This document shows positions 44,501 through 52,599 of a stretch of 55,944 bases of DNA, piece after piece. Within the stretch, counting starts at the first letter, position 1; each line of letters starts with the position of its first letter. This stretch comes from Nostoc sp. UCD121 (GTDB lineage: Bacteria > Cyanobacteriota > Cyanobacteriia > Cyanobacteriales > Nostocaceae), in NCBI RefSeq assembly GCF_014222285.1, contig NZ_JACKZS010000027.1, forward strand, positions 1 to 55,944. The letters run 5' to 3'. The notes under the pieces were generated by a model that was not told the DNA's origin, did not search any database, and was given only the letters and a program-made list of their open reading frames with translations. The translations under genes and the position numbers were made by a program.

Positions 44501-45002
44501 GCACGCTGGTACAGTTTACGCAAACAGCAAAGGAGAAGACCAAGGAGCAACCTTTACAGTTAAATTACCACTCATCACTACAGTTTTACAACCAAATCAA
44601 AATCAAAATTTACCTAAAATCTCGTTAAATTTGCGCGGTGTGCGGGTGCTGACAGTAGAGGATGAGCAAGATACACGAGAACTACTGGTATTCATGATTG
44701 GGCAGTATGGTGCAGAAGTGACAGCCGCCGCATCCGGTCGTGAGGCATTAAAGATATTAAAACAATCTCAGCCAGATATTCTCATCTGCGATATTGCCAT
44801 GCCAGAGATGGACGGATATATGCTCATTCGTCAAGTAAGAAGTTGGCCAAAAGAACAAGGTGGACAGATAAAAGCGATCGCACTGACAGCTTATGCTGGA
44901 GAATCCGATCAAAAACAGGCTCTCGCAGCAGGTTTTCAAAGACACTTATCCAAACCGATTGATCCCGAAGAACTAGTAGAAGCGATCGCTAGTTTAATCT
45001 AA
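41559..45002 (+). CDS. dCache-HAMP-PAS hybrid sensor histidine kinase
   Basis: This is a 1147-aa membrane sensor. Span 1 is at about residues 10-30, the periplasmic dCache domain at about 35-285 (AVLDGQGNPICTG, VNLRDRSYFQRAL, VVGDYQIDRVT), and span 2 at about 288-310. HAMP is at 312-365, then three PAS at about 375-490, 505-625 and 640-760. HisKA has His792 (LSHELRTPLNPI), the HATPase shows NLLTNAVKF, DTGKGI and GGLGLGLAI, and the receiver has Asp1078 in CDIAMPEMDG. dCache domains bind small extracellular ligands such as amino acids; the ligand here is unknown. Eighty-five bases separate it from the RsbR gene, all on one strand, so it likely feeds the stressosome module. Start ATG 41559, no strong ribosome site. 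Confidence 0.94.
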   Translation: MRSWLNSTLRIRLVFLVLLAVVPALGLILYTASEQRRTATAEAQEQTLRLARLAANNQKQVVEGTRQLLIILAQLPVVRQGNSAECNQLLTDMLKQHSAYANFAVLDGQGNPICTGIAYSGSVNLRDRSYFQRALQTRKFVVGDYQIDRVTKKATLNFAYPILDKAGRVQTLVVAALDLAQLNQLAAQVKMPQGSVLSLVDKKGTLLVRYPNTQNWVGKSLSPDAFARMKIAQVEGIDEVTSFDGVPRIFAFIPLGDNPVNPDGYIRIGIPKSEVFANADSLLFRNLISLGAVTFLAIAAAWVGGDVFFLNQIQSLVQTAKTLGGGQLNTRTGISYTSGELGQLAQAIDEMAAALEAREMAIASLSQNMQTLFELIPIGILITEDMGFKEVKSNPALAEILGISPGVNLSSTPVNAPRPSYKILRQGKELSPEEYPLRYAAIHNIEVKGTEVDIVRGDGSIFNLFGYAAPLVDEQGNPRGAVAAFLNITERKQTEERTRKLMSQVQHQANILNAILSASVDHIYIFDQDGRYQYVSKGGAAVLGYRPEDIVSKAWQELDFAPETFATMRRVDSERKTVMTTGQPIRAEIEYNTADGIHCYEYILAPLYNPEQAIAGVIAISRDISDRKQTEQALQQSEQRLRMAQRAGKIGTWEWDVTTGEVSWSEGIWEILGLEIGTEEPGVKPWVDFIHPDDRPQVMEGVEKVLAEGKEYYDEFRIVRRDNTVIWVASKGQIIRDADGQAERFLGVNIDISNRRRAEEEREELLLREQAAREAAENANRIKDEFLAVLSHELRTPLNPILGWITLLRTRQLSEEKKAIALETIERNAKLQTQLIADLLDVSRILQGKLTLNISSVDLAATIAAANETVALAAEAKSIQIHTEIAPDVQLFMGDASRLQQVVWNLLTNAVKFTPTGGEVKIKLESTNTCTQIQVSDTGKGITPDFLPYVFETFRQADSATTRKFGGLGLGLAIVRHIVEMHAGTVYANSKGEDQGATFTVKLPLITTVLQPNQNQNLPKISLNLRGVRVLTVEDEQDTRELLVFMIGQYGAEVTAAASGREALKILKQSQPDILICDIAMPEMDGYMLIRQVRSWPKEQGGQIKAIALTAYAGESDQKQALAAGFQRHLSKPIDPEELVEAIASLI

Positions 45003-45087
45003 GCTGCCAACGAACGACTTTCGCGTTGGTCGGAATCAGCATACACTGATTTTGGACTAATCAAAGTGGTTGCCCTTAATAGGAACA

Positions 45088-45939
45088 ATGAGCGAAAGTA
45101 AGATACCAGAGATCCTGGAAACCTTCGAAGTCGACTTGCTATCAGAGTGGACTCAGGAGTTAGCCACTATCAATATTCGCAGAGGCTTGATTAAAGAAGC
45201 CGAGCTAAAGGAGGAGTGCCGGGAATTCCTGAGCTTGTTTCGGATCGCTCTTGGGCATGGCAAGTTGACCAATATTCAGGCAGCGGCGTGGCAAGAGATG
45301 CGGGAAATACTAAGTAGCATTTCTCGATCGCGATCGCAAAAAGGCTTCACACCAGCAGAAACAGCTACATTCGTCTTTTCCTTCAAGCAACCCCTCTTCA
45401 ACCGAATGCGTCAGCAATTGCAAGACCCCATTGAGTTGGGTGAAGAGATTTGGTTAGCCACCAACTTACTGGATCAGCTGGGATTGCTAACAGTTGAAGT
45501 ATATCAAAAAGCGCGGGAAGAGGTGATTTTGCGACAGCAGGAAGAGTTGATGGAGCTGTCTACCCCAGTGATTAAACTCTGGGACGGAATTTTAGCATTA
45601 CCCATTATCGGCACCCTGGATAGTGCCCGCACGCAAATGATGATGGAGTCGTTGTTGCAGAAAATTGTTGAAACCGGGTCAGAAATTGCCATTATTGACA
45701 TTACCGGGGTTCCCACCGTGGATACCCTCACCGCTCAACATCTGCTCAAGACCGTTACTGCTGCCCGTCTTATGGGAGCCGATTGTATGATTAGTGGTAT
45801 TCGTCCTCAAATTGCCCAAACGATCGTTTATCTCGGCATTGATTTGACTAATATCACAACGAAGGCAACCTTAGCCGATGCCTTTCTCACAGCGTTAAAA
45901 CGTTTGGGAGCGACCATTACCCGCTCTCAACCCAAATAG
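45088..45939 (+). CDS. rsbR: RsbR-like stressosome co-antagonist
   Basis: This protein is 283 aa from ATG 45088 behind AGGA; a TTG 18 bases upstream is weaker. The N-terminal part (about residues 1-150) is helical, resembling an RsbRD-type sensory region rather than a globin. The STAS domain is at about 160-280 and contains DITGVPTVDT (Thr213) and GIRPQIAQTIVYLG (Thr245), the surroundings where RsbR paralogues carry RsbT phosphorylation sites. I have not aligned them exactly. RsbR and RsbS form the stressosome core that sequesters RsbT. It is followed at once by RsbS and RsbT genes, the classical order. Input signal unknown; the upstream dCache kinase may act on it. Confidence 0.9.
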   Translation: MSESKIPEILETFEVDLLSEWTQELATINIRRGLIKEAELKEECREFLSLFRIALGHGKLTNIQAAAWQEMREILSSISRSRSQKGFTPAETATFVFSFKQPLFNRMRQQLQDPIELGEEIWLATNLLDQLGLLTVEVYQKAREEVILRQQEELMELSTPVIKLWDGILALPIIGTLDSARTQMMMESLLQKIVETGSEIAIIDITGVPTVDTLTAQHLLKTVTAARLMGADCMISGIRPQIAQTIVYLGIDLTNITTKATLADAFLTALKRLGATITRSQPK

Positions 45940-45949
45940 GTAGGAACCA

Positions 45950-46363
45950 ATGGAACACATTCCTATACTCAAAATGGGTAATTTCCTGCTGGTGACGATC
46001 CAAGTGGATATGCACGATCGCCTTGCCATGACGCTACAGGATGACTTGACTAACCGCATCGTTCAAACTCACGCTCACGGTGTCTTGATCGATATTTCTG
46101 CATTAGATATTGTTGATTCCTTCATTGGTAGGGTTTTAGGCAACATTGCCAGAATGTCACAGGTGCTGGATGCCCAAACAGTTGTTGTTGGGATGCAGCC
46201 TGCTGTGGCAATTACGCTGGTAGAATTGGGGCTGTCGCTGACGGGCATTCGCACTGCCTTAAATGTAGAAAAAGGAATGGCATTGTTGCGATCGCCACTC
46301 AATGAAACCACAAATCAGGTCGCTGCCACCAAATGGAGTGCAGATGGCGATGCAGAAGACTGA
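45950..46363 (+). CDS. rsbS: RsbS-like STAS antagonist
   Basis: This is a 137-aa single STAS domain. The phosphorylatable serine expected from RsbS lies in DIVDSFIGR (Ser57), in the same place as Ser59 of Bacillus subtilis RsbS. The C-terminal half has VVVGMQPAVAITLVELG, typical of the family. The N-terminus IPILKMGNFLLVTIQVDMHD matches RsbS better than RsbR. It starts 10 bases after the RsbR stop and its 3' end overlaps the beginning of the RsbT frame. It is expected to bind RsbT until RsbT phosphorylates Ser57. A short polar C-terminal tail is extra. Confidence 0.92.
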   Translation: MEHIPILKMGNFLLVTIQVDMHDRLAMTLQDDLTNRIVQTHAHGVLIDISALDIVDSFIGRVLGNIARMSQVLDAQTVVVGMQPAVAITLVELGLSLTGIRTALNVEKGMALLRSPLNETTNQVAATKWSADGDAED

Positions 46364-46748
46364 AACAATCAACATTCAATCTTCTGGTGATGTAGTCTTA
46401 GTTCGGCAAGCCGTGCGCCAGTTGGCCGTGGAGATTGGCTTTGGCTTAGTAGACCAAACTAAAATTGTGACCGCCGCCAGTGAGTTAGCCCGCAATACCC
46501 TAGACTATGGGGAAGGTGGCACAGTAAAACTAGAAACGCTTCAGGAAGGGAGACGAAGAGGACTCCGGCTGACCTTTGAAGATTGGGGACCGGGCATTGC
46601 CGATATTGAACTGGCGCTGAAGGATGGGTTTACCACGGGTAGCGGATTGGGTATGGGATTGAGCGGTGCTAAACGACTTGCTAACGAGTTTGAGATTCAG
46701 TCTGCGGTGGGAGAAGGAACACGGGTAATAATTGTACGATGGAAATAA
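46344..46748 (+). CDS. rsbT: RsbT-like switch kinase
   Basis: This 134-aa GHKL ATPase starts at ATG 46344 or 46350; the frame is open further upstream to 46302, but GGAG precedes 46344. It has an N-box ASELARNTLDYGEGG, the ADP-binding motif EDWGPGIAD and the glycine lid GSGLGMGLSG. RsbT phosphorylates RsbS and RsbR under stress, leaves the stressosome and activates a downstream partner. In Bacillus that partner is the RsbU phosphatase. No RsbU is in this window; instead the next gene fuses an RsbT-like ATPase to a SpoIIE phosphatase. It overlaps RsbS by about 20 bases and is followed by the next start after one base, so translation is coupled. Confidence 0.9.
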   Translation: MAMQKTETINIQSSGDVVLVRQAVRQLAVEIGFGLVDQTKIVTAASELARNTLDYGEGGTVKLETLQEGRRRGLRLTFEDWGPGIADIELALKDGFTTGSGLGMGLSGAKRLANEFEIQSAVGEGTRVIIVRWK

Positions 46749-46749
46749 A

Positions 46750-47760
46750 ATGAGAGAATCTGTCGCCATTACAATTACTGAATCTAGCCAGACCGGGGAA
46801 GCGCGACGGGTAGCGATCGCTTTGGCAACTCGGCTCGGCTTTCAGGAAACGCAACGGGGCAAGGTTGGCATTGTGGTGACAGAGATTGCGAACAATCTGA
46901 TCCAGCACGGTCAGGGTGGAGTGTTGTTGCTAAGATTGCTCGAACACGATTCAGCAATCGGTATTGAAGTCTTATCGCTAGATAAAGGACGGGGAATGGT
47001 TGATGTGGATGAGTGTTTGCAAGATGGCTTTTCCACAGGCGGAACTTTAGGCAATGGACTGGGCGCAATTTCTCGCCTCTCTGGTTTATTAGAAATTTAC
47101 TCCATTCGTAACCAAGGGACAGCGCTCCTTGCTCACCTCTGGTCAGACTCAACACCCCATCCGCCGGATAAGACCTTAGAAATTGGGACGATTTGTTTGC
47201 CCAAACGAGGCGAGGAGGTTTCAGGAGATGCCTGGGCATATCAAGTTGATCGTTGCCGCAGCCTGTTGCTAGTAGCCGATGGCTTAGGGCATGGGCCTGC
47301 GGCAGCTACTGCTTCCTCAAAAGCCGTAAGAATTTTTCAAGAACACAATCGCTCTCCTGCTGCGATCGTCGAAGCTACCCACGCCGCCTTGCGAAGTACG
47401 CGAGGAGCAGCACTCGCCATTGCTGAAATTGACTTTGAACAACAGTCTGTCCGCTTTGCCGGCATTGGTAATATCGCTGCCAGCATTTTCTCCTTTACTG
47501 AACGCCACCATCTGATATCTAACAACGGTACAGTGGGACATGAAATCCGCAAAATTCAAGAGTTTAGCTATCCCTGGTATGCCAACGGACTTTTAATTAT
47601 GCATTCTGACGGATTAGAAACTAAGTGGCAGCTCGATCGCTATCCAGGCTTGAGTCAAAAACATCCCAGTCTGATTGCAGGTGTCTTATACCGAGATTTT
47701 AATCGAGACCGGGACGATGTGACAGTGTTAGTGGCTAAAGGAATGGGAAATAATTCGTAA
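46750..47760 (+). CDS. GHKL ATPase-SpoIIE phosphatase fusion (RsbX-like)
   Basis: This protein is 336 aa from ATG 46750, one base after the RsbT stop. Residues 1-130 are a second RsbT-like GHKL domain (VVTEIANNLIQHGQGG, LDKGRGMVD, GTLGNGLGA). Residues about 145-336 are a PP2C/SpoIIE phosphatase (GEEVSGDAWAYQVD, LLVADGLGHGPAAATAS, MHSDGLETKW, DRDDVTVLV), with metal-binding Asp residues in GDAW and ADGLGHG. RsbX dephosphorylates RsbR and RsbS to reset the stressosome; this protein probably has that role, with the added kinase domain making it bifunctional. The fusion is unusual compared with Bacillus RsbX, which lacks the ATPase part. Confidence 0.88.
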   Translation: MRESVAITITESSQTGEARRVAIALATRLGFQETQRGKVGIVVTEIANNLIQHGQGGVLLLRLLEHDSAIGIEVLSLDKGRGMVDVDECLQDGFSTGGTLGNGLGAISRLSGLLEIYSIRNQGTALLAHLWSDSTPHPPDKTLEIGTICLPKRGEEVSGDAWAYQVDRCRSLLLVADGLGHGPAAATASSKAVRIFQEHNRSPAAIVEATHAALRSTRGAALAIAEIDFEQQSVRFAGIGNIAASIFSFTERHHLISNNGTVGHEIRKIQEFSYPWYANGLLIMHSDGLETKWQLDRYPGLSQKHPSLIAGVLYRDFNRDRDDVTVLVAKGMGNNS

Positions 47761-47876
47761 TACCTCGACTTCGCTCGGCACAAGTTCGTAATTCGTAATG
47801 ACGCTCCTGCGTCGCTAATGTAATTCGTAATTAAAGATACGAAAGAAAGTGCAATTTTGAATTGGAGGGAAGCGAC
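47761..47876. repeat. Small dispersed repeats in the operon gap
   Basis: The 116-base gap contains TCGACTTCGCTC (47765-47776), whose complement recurs at 53366-53377 and 54750-54761, and several AATTCGTAAT words like those near 23300. GGAGG at 47863-47867 is the ribosome binding site for the next gene. Confidence 0.6.
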
Positions 47877-50096
47877 TTGACAACTATTTTCACCCTCGAA
47901 ATCCAGTACGAACAGGATGTTGTGCAAGCTCGGCAGCGAACTCGTGAGATCGCCGAGCAATTGGGCTTTGATGCCCAAGATCAGGCACGATTGGCAACGG
48001 CAGTTTCAGAAATTGCCCGTAACGCCTTTCAGTATGCCAGAGGTGGAACCGTTGAATTTTCTGTGGCAGGAGAGCCTCAAGCGTTTCTGATTCAGATTCA
48101 GGATTCGGGTAGTGGCATTCCTCATCTGGAAGACGTTTTGGCAGGACGCTACACCTCTAACACCGGGATGGGGCTAGGCATCATGGGTAGCCGCAAGCTG
48201 ATGGATTTCTTTGAGATGGAATCGCTGCCGGGACAGGGAACAACGGTGGTGATGAGTAAAAGGTTGTCAAAGCGCACACCTAATTTCACTGATTTGCAAT
48301 TGCAGCAGATTCGAGAAAGTGTAATGGAGCGATCGCCCCAAAATCCATATCAAGAGATCCAGCGACAAAATCAGGAGTTACTGCGGGCAATGGCAGAGTT
48401 ACGGAAGCGGGAGGAAGAACTGACCCAGCTAAACCGAGAACTGGAAGATACCAATCGCGGTGTGGTTGCCCTCTATGCAGAATTGGATGAAAAAGCAGAC
48501 TCTCTGCAAAAAGCAAACGAGCTAAAAACCCGCTTTCTCTCGAACATGAGCCATGAGTTTCGTACACCGCTTAACTCGATTCTGTCCCTATCTCGGATGC
48601 TGCTGGCCCGGATGGATGGTGATTTGACGGTCGAGCAAGAAAAGCAGGTAACATTTATTCAAAAGGGGGCGAGCGGATTATCAGAACTGGTCAACGATTT
48701 GCTGGATTTGGCAAAGGTGGAAGCTGGAAAAATTGAAGTGCGTCCCAGTTTCTTTGAAGTTAGTGATTTGTTTGCCACACTGCGGGGAATGCTGCGCCCA
48801 TTATTGGTTCAAGACTCCTCTGTCGCACTAATTGTCGAGGAACCTGAAGGCATTGGGCAGATATATAGCGATGAGGGCAAAGTCGCGCAAATTCTGAGAA
48901 ACTTTATCTCCAATGCCCTCAAATTTACCGAGCAGGGAGAAGTGCGTGTAACCGCTGTGCAAAGGGGTCATACCGTGACTTTCTCCGTGTCTGATACGGG
49001 CATTGGCATTGCTCCAGACGATGTGGAGCGCATTTTTGAGGATTTTGTCCAAATTGAGTCTTCTCTGCAAAAGCAGGTGAAGGGAACCGGGTTAGGATTA
49101 CCGTTATCGCACAAGCTAACGGAGCTACTGGGCGGCAGCATTTCAGTTACAAGTAAGCTGGGTGAAGGTTCTACATTTACGGCATTGATTCCGATTGTCT
49201 ACCCTTATGCAACCGAATTTCCTACCCTACTGCAACCGATGACTGACGGTCGGTCGGAGACCATCATATCACTTGAACCAACTCGCCTGCCAATTCTGGC
49301 AGTTGAAGATCATCGGGAAACACTATTTATTTACGAAAAGCACCTTCAGGAGTCAGCCTATCAATTAATTGCTACCCGCACTTTAGCTCAGGCTAGGCTT
49401 GCTTTACAACAGCTTCAACCGGCGGCGATTATGCTCGATATTATGCTAGAAGGGCAAAACGGCTGGACGTTCTTGCGAGAAATCAAAGGAGATGAAACCA
49501 CCCGCAGCATACCTGTACTAGTTATTACGATCATTGATAACGAAAAGCAAGCACTAGCGCTAGGAGCCAACGGTTTTTTAATTAAGCCGGTAGACAGATT
49601 GCAGTTGTTGAATAAACTTAATACGCTAATTAATCAGAACAAGCCTCAAAAAATCTTGTTAATTGATGATGACCCTGCCTATCGGTATTTGGTGAAGCAG
49701 TTGTTAATAAATACACAATTGAGTATTTTAGAAGCCATGAACGGATGGGAAGGATTAAATTTAGCACAACGCGAGCAACCGACTGCGATCGTCCTTGACT
49801 TGGAGATGCCAGAGTTGAGTGGGTTTGATGTACTCAACCAGCTTAAAAGCAATCCTGTCACTCAGTCGATTCCTGTAATCATCTACTCATCAGCACAACT
49901 TGATGCAGAAACTCAGAGCCGATTAGCAAAAAAAAGCATCGCCATTCTTTCCAAAGAAACAGGCTCTCAAACCGCAACGATGGGCTATGCTTCGCCTTTT
50001 TTGCAGAACACTCCGGGTACGGCGAACGCCCAACTTCAAGATGCACTGATCAAAGCTGGGCTTGTTCTAGATCATTCTGGGCAAAGTCATGTCTGA
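47877..50096 (+). CDS. RsbT-like ATPase fused to hybrid histidine kinase
   Basis: This protein is 739 aa from TTG 47877, chosen because GGAGG lies nine bases upstream; TTG 47862 is alternative. Residues about 1-130 are an RsbT-like GHKL domain (VSEIARNAFQYARGG, DSGSGIPHL, GMGLGIMGS). A coiled coil (about 155-215) leads to HisKA with His226 (MSHEFRTPLNSI), a second GHKL kinase domain (FISNALKFT, DTGIGI, GTGLGLPLS), and two receivers with Asp521 (LDIMLEGQNG) and Asp641 (LDLEMPELSG). No membrane span. Having an anti-sigma type ATPase and a histidine kinase in one chain suggests it senses stressosome status and starts a phosphorelay. Its 3' end overlaps the next gene by eight bases. Confidence 0.9.
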   Translation: MTTIFTLEIQYEQDVVQARQRTREIAEQLGFDAQDQARLATAVSEIARNAFQYARGGTVEFSVAGEPQAFLIQIQDSGSGIPHLEDVLAGRYTSNTGMGLGIMGSRKLMDFFEMESLPGQGTTVVMSKRLSKRTPNFTDLQLQQIRESVMERSPQNPYQEIQRQNQELLRAMAELRKREEELTQLNRELEDTNRGVVALYAELDEKADSLQKANELKTRFLSNMSHEFRTPLNSILSLSRMLLARMDGDLTVEQEKQVTFIQKGASGLSELVNDLLDLAKVEAGKIEVRPSFFEVSDLFATLRGMLRPLLVQDSSVALIVEEPEGIGQIYSDEGKVAQILRNFISNALKFTEQGEVRVTAVQRGHTVTFSVSDTGIGIAPDDVERIFEDFVQIESSLQKQVKGTGLGLPLSHKLTELLGGSISVTSKLGEGSTFTALIPIVYPYATEFPTLLQPMTDGRSETIISLEPTRLPILAVEDHRETLFIYEKHLQESAYQLIATRTLAQARLALQQLQPAAIMLDIMLEGQNGWTFLREIKGDETTRSIPVLVITIIDNEKQALALGANGFLIKPVDRLQLLNKLNTLINQNKPQKILLIDDDPAYRYLVKQLLINTQLSILEAMNGWEGLNLAQREQPTAIVLDLEMPELSGFDVLNQLKSNPVTQSIPVIIYSSAQLDAETQSRLAKKSIAILSKETGSQTATMGYASPFLQNTPGTANAQLQDALIKAGLVLDHSGQSHV

Positions 50097-52062
50097 GCCA
50101 CGGGTTATCATCCTGCATGTTGACGATAACGAAGCCAATCGTTACATCGTCACCCGGATTTTGCAAAATGCAGGCTTTACCGTCATGGAAGCGGCAACGG
50201 GAGTAGCAGGATTAAAGGCAGCTAATGAACATCAACCGGCTCTGGTGATTTTGGATGTCAAATTACCAGATATTAACGGCTTTGAAGTCTGTCGCCAAAT
50301 TAAGGCAAATCCCGAAACTGCTTTTATTCCCGTGCTACACCTTTCTGCAAGTTTTGTCCAAAGCCAGGATAAAGCAGAGGGCTTAGACAGTGGAGCCGAT
50401 GCTTATCTGGTGCAACCTGTTGAACCCATTGAACTGCTGGCAACAGTGCGATCGCTGCTGCGAATTCGACAAGCCGAGGAAGCTGCTTTCTCCTCAGCAC
50501 GAGAGTGGCAAACTACCTTTGACTCTATCAAGGACAGCGTATGTCTGGTAGACACAGAAGGTATAATTCTGCGCTGTAATCTAGCGATGACGCAGCTTTT
50601 TTGCAAGCCCTCCCACCAAATATTAGGTTGTGTTCACTATGAGTTGATGGGCGCAGAATTGGGAATTGGTGATGGTGCTTGCTTTCGTCGGGCGAAAGAA
50701 ACTCACCAACGGCAAATTCTAGAATTTCAGTCCACAGAACGCTGGTTTGCCAAAACCATCGACCCAGTATTTGATGGGCATGGGACTCTCACAGGTGCCG
50801 TTTTCATCCTGTCCGATATCACCGAACGAAAACGAGCATCAGCGTTGCTGCAAGAACAGAACGATCGCCTCAATCAGCTAATGATTTCTTTGCAGCAACA
50901 AACTGAACAAGCACAGCAAGCCAATCGGATTAAAGATGAGTTTCTGGCAGTACTGTCTCATGAATTGCGATCGCCCCTGAATCCGATTTTGGGATGGGCA
51001 AAAATTTTGCAAACGAGTCAGCAGGACGCAGCCAAAACTCAGTATGCACTCGAAACGATCGAGCGTAACGCTAAACTGCAAGCGCAACTAATTGAAGATT
51101 TGCTCGATGTATCGCGTATTCTCCAAGGCAAGTTGAGTTTGCATACAGTTCCAGTTGGTCTAACTTTTACCATCAAAGCTGCTCTGGAAACCGTGCGGCT
51201 AGCTGCTGAAGCTAAATCTATTCAGATTAAAACAGTATTTGAACCGAACGTTGGGCAAGTGTTGGGTGATTCTGGTCGTCTCCAACAGGTTGTTTGGAAT
51301 CTACTTTCCAACGCGATTAAATTTACCTCACAGGGTGGTCAAGTAGAGGTGCGGTTAGAAAGGATCAAGAATGAACTAGATACTCATCCTTCGGAATACA
51401 CTCAAATCTCTGTCAGCGACACTGGTATGGGAATCTCTGCTGACTTTCTGCCTTATGTCTTTGATTACTTCCGCCAAGCCGATGGGACAACAACCCGAAG
51501 ATTTGGAGGATTGGGATTAGGGTTAGCGATCGTGCATCATTTGGTTGAATTGCATGGCGGAACCGTTCAGGTAACAAGCCCTGGAGAAGGTCAAGGAGCA
51601 ACTTTTACAGTCAAGTTTCCACCAATCGCTGCGGAAAAACTGAATCAAGATGATACTGCATTTTATAATGGCTCAGACTTCAATCTGAATGGATTGCAAG
51701 CGCTGCTTGTAGATGATGACAGAGATTCACGAGAATTCATCGCCTTTCTGCTAGAACAGTATGGGGCGCAAGTGACTGAAGCTGAATCAGCACATGAAGC
51801 TTTAAGTACTTTGGAGCAAGCAAAATTTGATTTGCTAATCAGTGATATTGGTATGCCCGATATGGATGGCTACACACTAATTCGTCAAATTAGAAAGCAG
51901 CCGTCTGACCAAGGCGGAGAAATTCCAGCGATCGCCCTTACCGCTTATGCAGGAGAGATCGATCAACAATTGGCACTAGCAGCCGGATTTCAACAGCATA
52001 TTTCTAAACCAATTGAGCTAGAGGTACTAATGCAGGCTATTTTGACTATAGTCAGGGTATAG
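50089..52062 (+). CDS. Receiver-PAS-kinase-receiver hybrid histidine kinase
   Basis: This 657-aa protein starts at ATG 50089, overlapping the previous stop by eight bases. The N-terminal receiver (about 1-125) has Asp56 in LDVKLPDING. PAS is at about 137-255 (FDSIKDSVCLVDTEGIILRC). HisKA has His291 (LSHELRSPLNPI). The HATPase has NLLSNAIKFT, DTGMGI and GGLGLGLAI. The C-terminal receiver has Asp586 in SDIGMPDMDG. A receiver in front and behind suggests it takes phosphate from the upstream kinase and hands it on. It is the last gene of the run 41559-52062 on the plus strand. The final output regulator is not in the window. Confidence 0.92.
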   Translation: MSEPRVIILHVDDNEANRYIVTRILQNAGFTVMEAATGVAGLKAANEHQPALVILDVKLPDINGFEVCRQIKANPETAFIPVLHLSASFVQSQDKAEGLDSGADAYLVQPVEPIELLATVRSLLRIRQAEEAAFSSAREWQTTFDSIKDSVCLVDTEGIILRCNLAMTQLFCKPSHQILGCVHYELMGAELGIGDGACFRRAKETHQRQILEFQSTERWFAKTIDPVFDGHGTLTGAVFILSDITERKRASALLQEQNDRLNQLMISLQQQTEQAQQANRIKDEFLAVLSHELRSPLNPILGWAKILQTSQQDAAKTQYALETIERNAKLQAQLIEDLLDVSRILQGKLSLHTVPVGLTFTIKAALETVRLAAEAKSIQIKTVFEPNVGQVLGDSGRLQQVVWNLLSNAIKFTSQGGQVEVRLERIKNELDTHPSEYTQISVSDTGMGISADFLPYVFDYFRQADGTTTRRFGGLGLGLAIVHHLVELHGGTVQVTSPGEGQGATFTVKFPPIAAEKLNQDDTAFYNGSDFNLNGLQALLVDDDRDSREFIAFLLEQYGAQVTEAESAHEALSTLEQAKFDLLISDIGMPDMDGYTLIRQIRKQPSDQGGEIPAIALTAYAGEIDQQLALAAGFQQHISKPIELEVLMQAILTIVRV

Positions 52063-52194
52063 CAACGATTGGTGAAAAATTCCAGCTATCTCTACCTCAA
52101 CTTCACACTTGCGATCGCATCCAAACAGACCTAAGTGAAACAAGTCAGTTTTTCGGGTGGTTTCACTCTTCTACTTCCGAGCTTTTAGTTTTTA

Positions 52195-52292
52195 CACCCA
52201 CAAAGAGGGGAAGCAGAATCCCCTCATTTATCGGGGAATTTAGGGGTATCTAAAATTTTTGCTACCGACAAGAGGACTTTTCAAACATCCTC
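52195..52292. mobile_element. Decayed partial copy of the 163-bp MITE
   Basis: Positions 52257-52292 are an exact complement of the first 36 bases of copy A (34084 on). Leftward the core GGGG.ATTTAGGGG is still recognisable but eroded, and no second end is found. TAA follows the end. It lies in the gap between the last kinase gene and the 59-aa gene, whose stop codon uses its terminal base. Confidence 0.75.
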
Positions 52293-52471
52293 TAACTCTT
52301 AACTGTCGTGACAACGGCTTCAACTGTAGCTTTTTGTTCGTCAGCATCCACAGAAGTAACTGCCCAACGCAGAGGTTCGCCTTGTTTCTTTAACTCTGTT
52401 TCAATTACTTCTAGTAACTCTGCGGGAGTTTCTTGTAAATCAATTTCTGCGGTAATAAAATGAGTTGTCAT
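52292..52471 (-). CDS. 59-aa conserved-looking small protein
   Basis: ATG 52471 to TAG 52292 on the minus strand encodes 59 aa: MTTHFITAEIDLQETPAELL, then a mixed alpha/beta-looking stretch with one Trp (LRWAVTSVDADEQKATVEAVV) and ending VKS. AGGA lies about nine bases upstream of the start, a good ribosome site. There are no cysteines or membrane segments. I think similar short proteins sit near ferredoxin genes in related cyanobacteria, but I cannot verify it. The stop codon is built partly from the end of a decayed MITE, so the original C-terminus may have been different. Confidence 0.65.
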   Translation of the reverse strand: MTTHFITAEIDLQETPAELLEVIETELKKQGEPLRWAVTSVDADEQKATVEAVVTTVKS

Positions 52472-52561
52472 TTTGGTAAATCCTGTTAATTTGTAGTTTC
52501 TATAATAGCTGACTTCATCGGCGATGAAATACTTATGTAACTTATCAGATTTGGTAATCTG

Positions 52562-52597
52562 AGCGAACAGTTATTCAGTTATGAATAACTGTTCGCT
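52562..52597. terminator. Perfect 16-bp hairpin after the ferredoxin gene
   Basis: AGCGAACAGTTATTCA, loop GTTA, and the exact complement. It lies two bases beyond the ferredoxin stop (minus strand), a place for a transcription terminator or 3' stabiliser, although no T-run follows. Confidence 0.6.
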
Positions 52598-52599
52598 GA

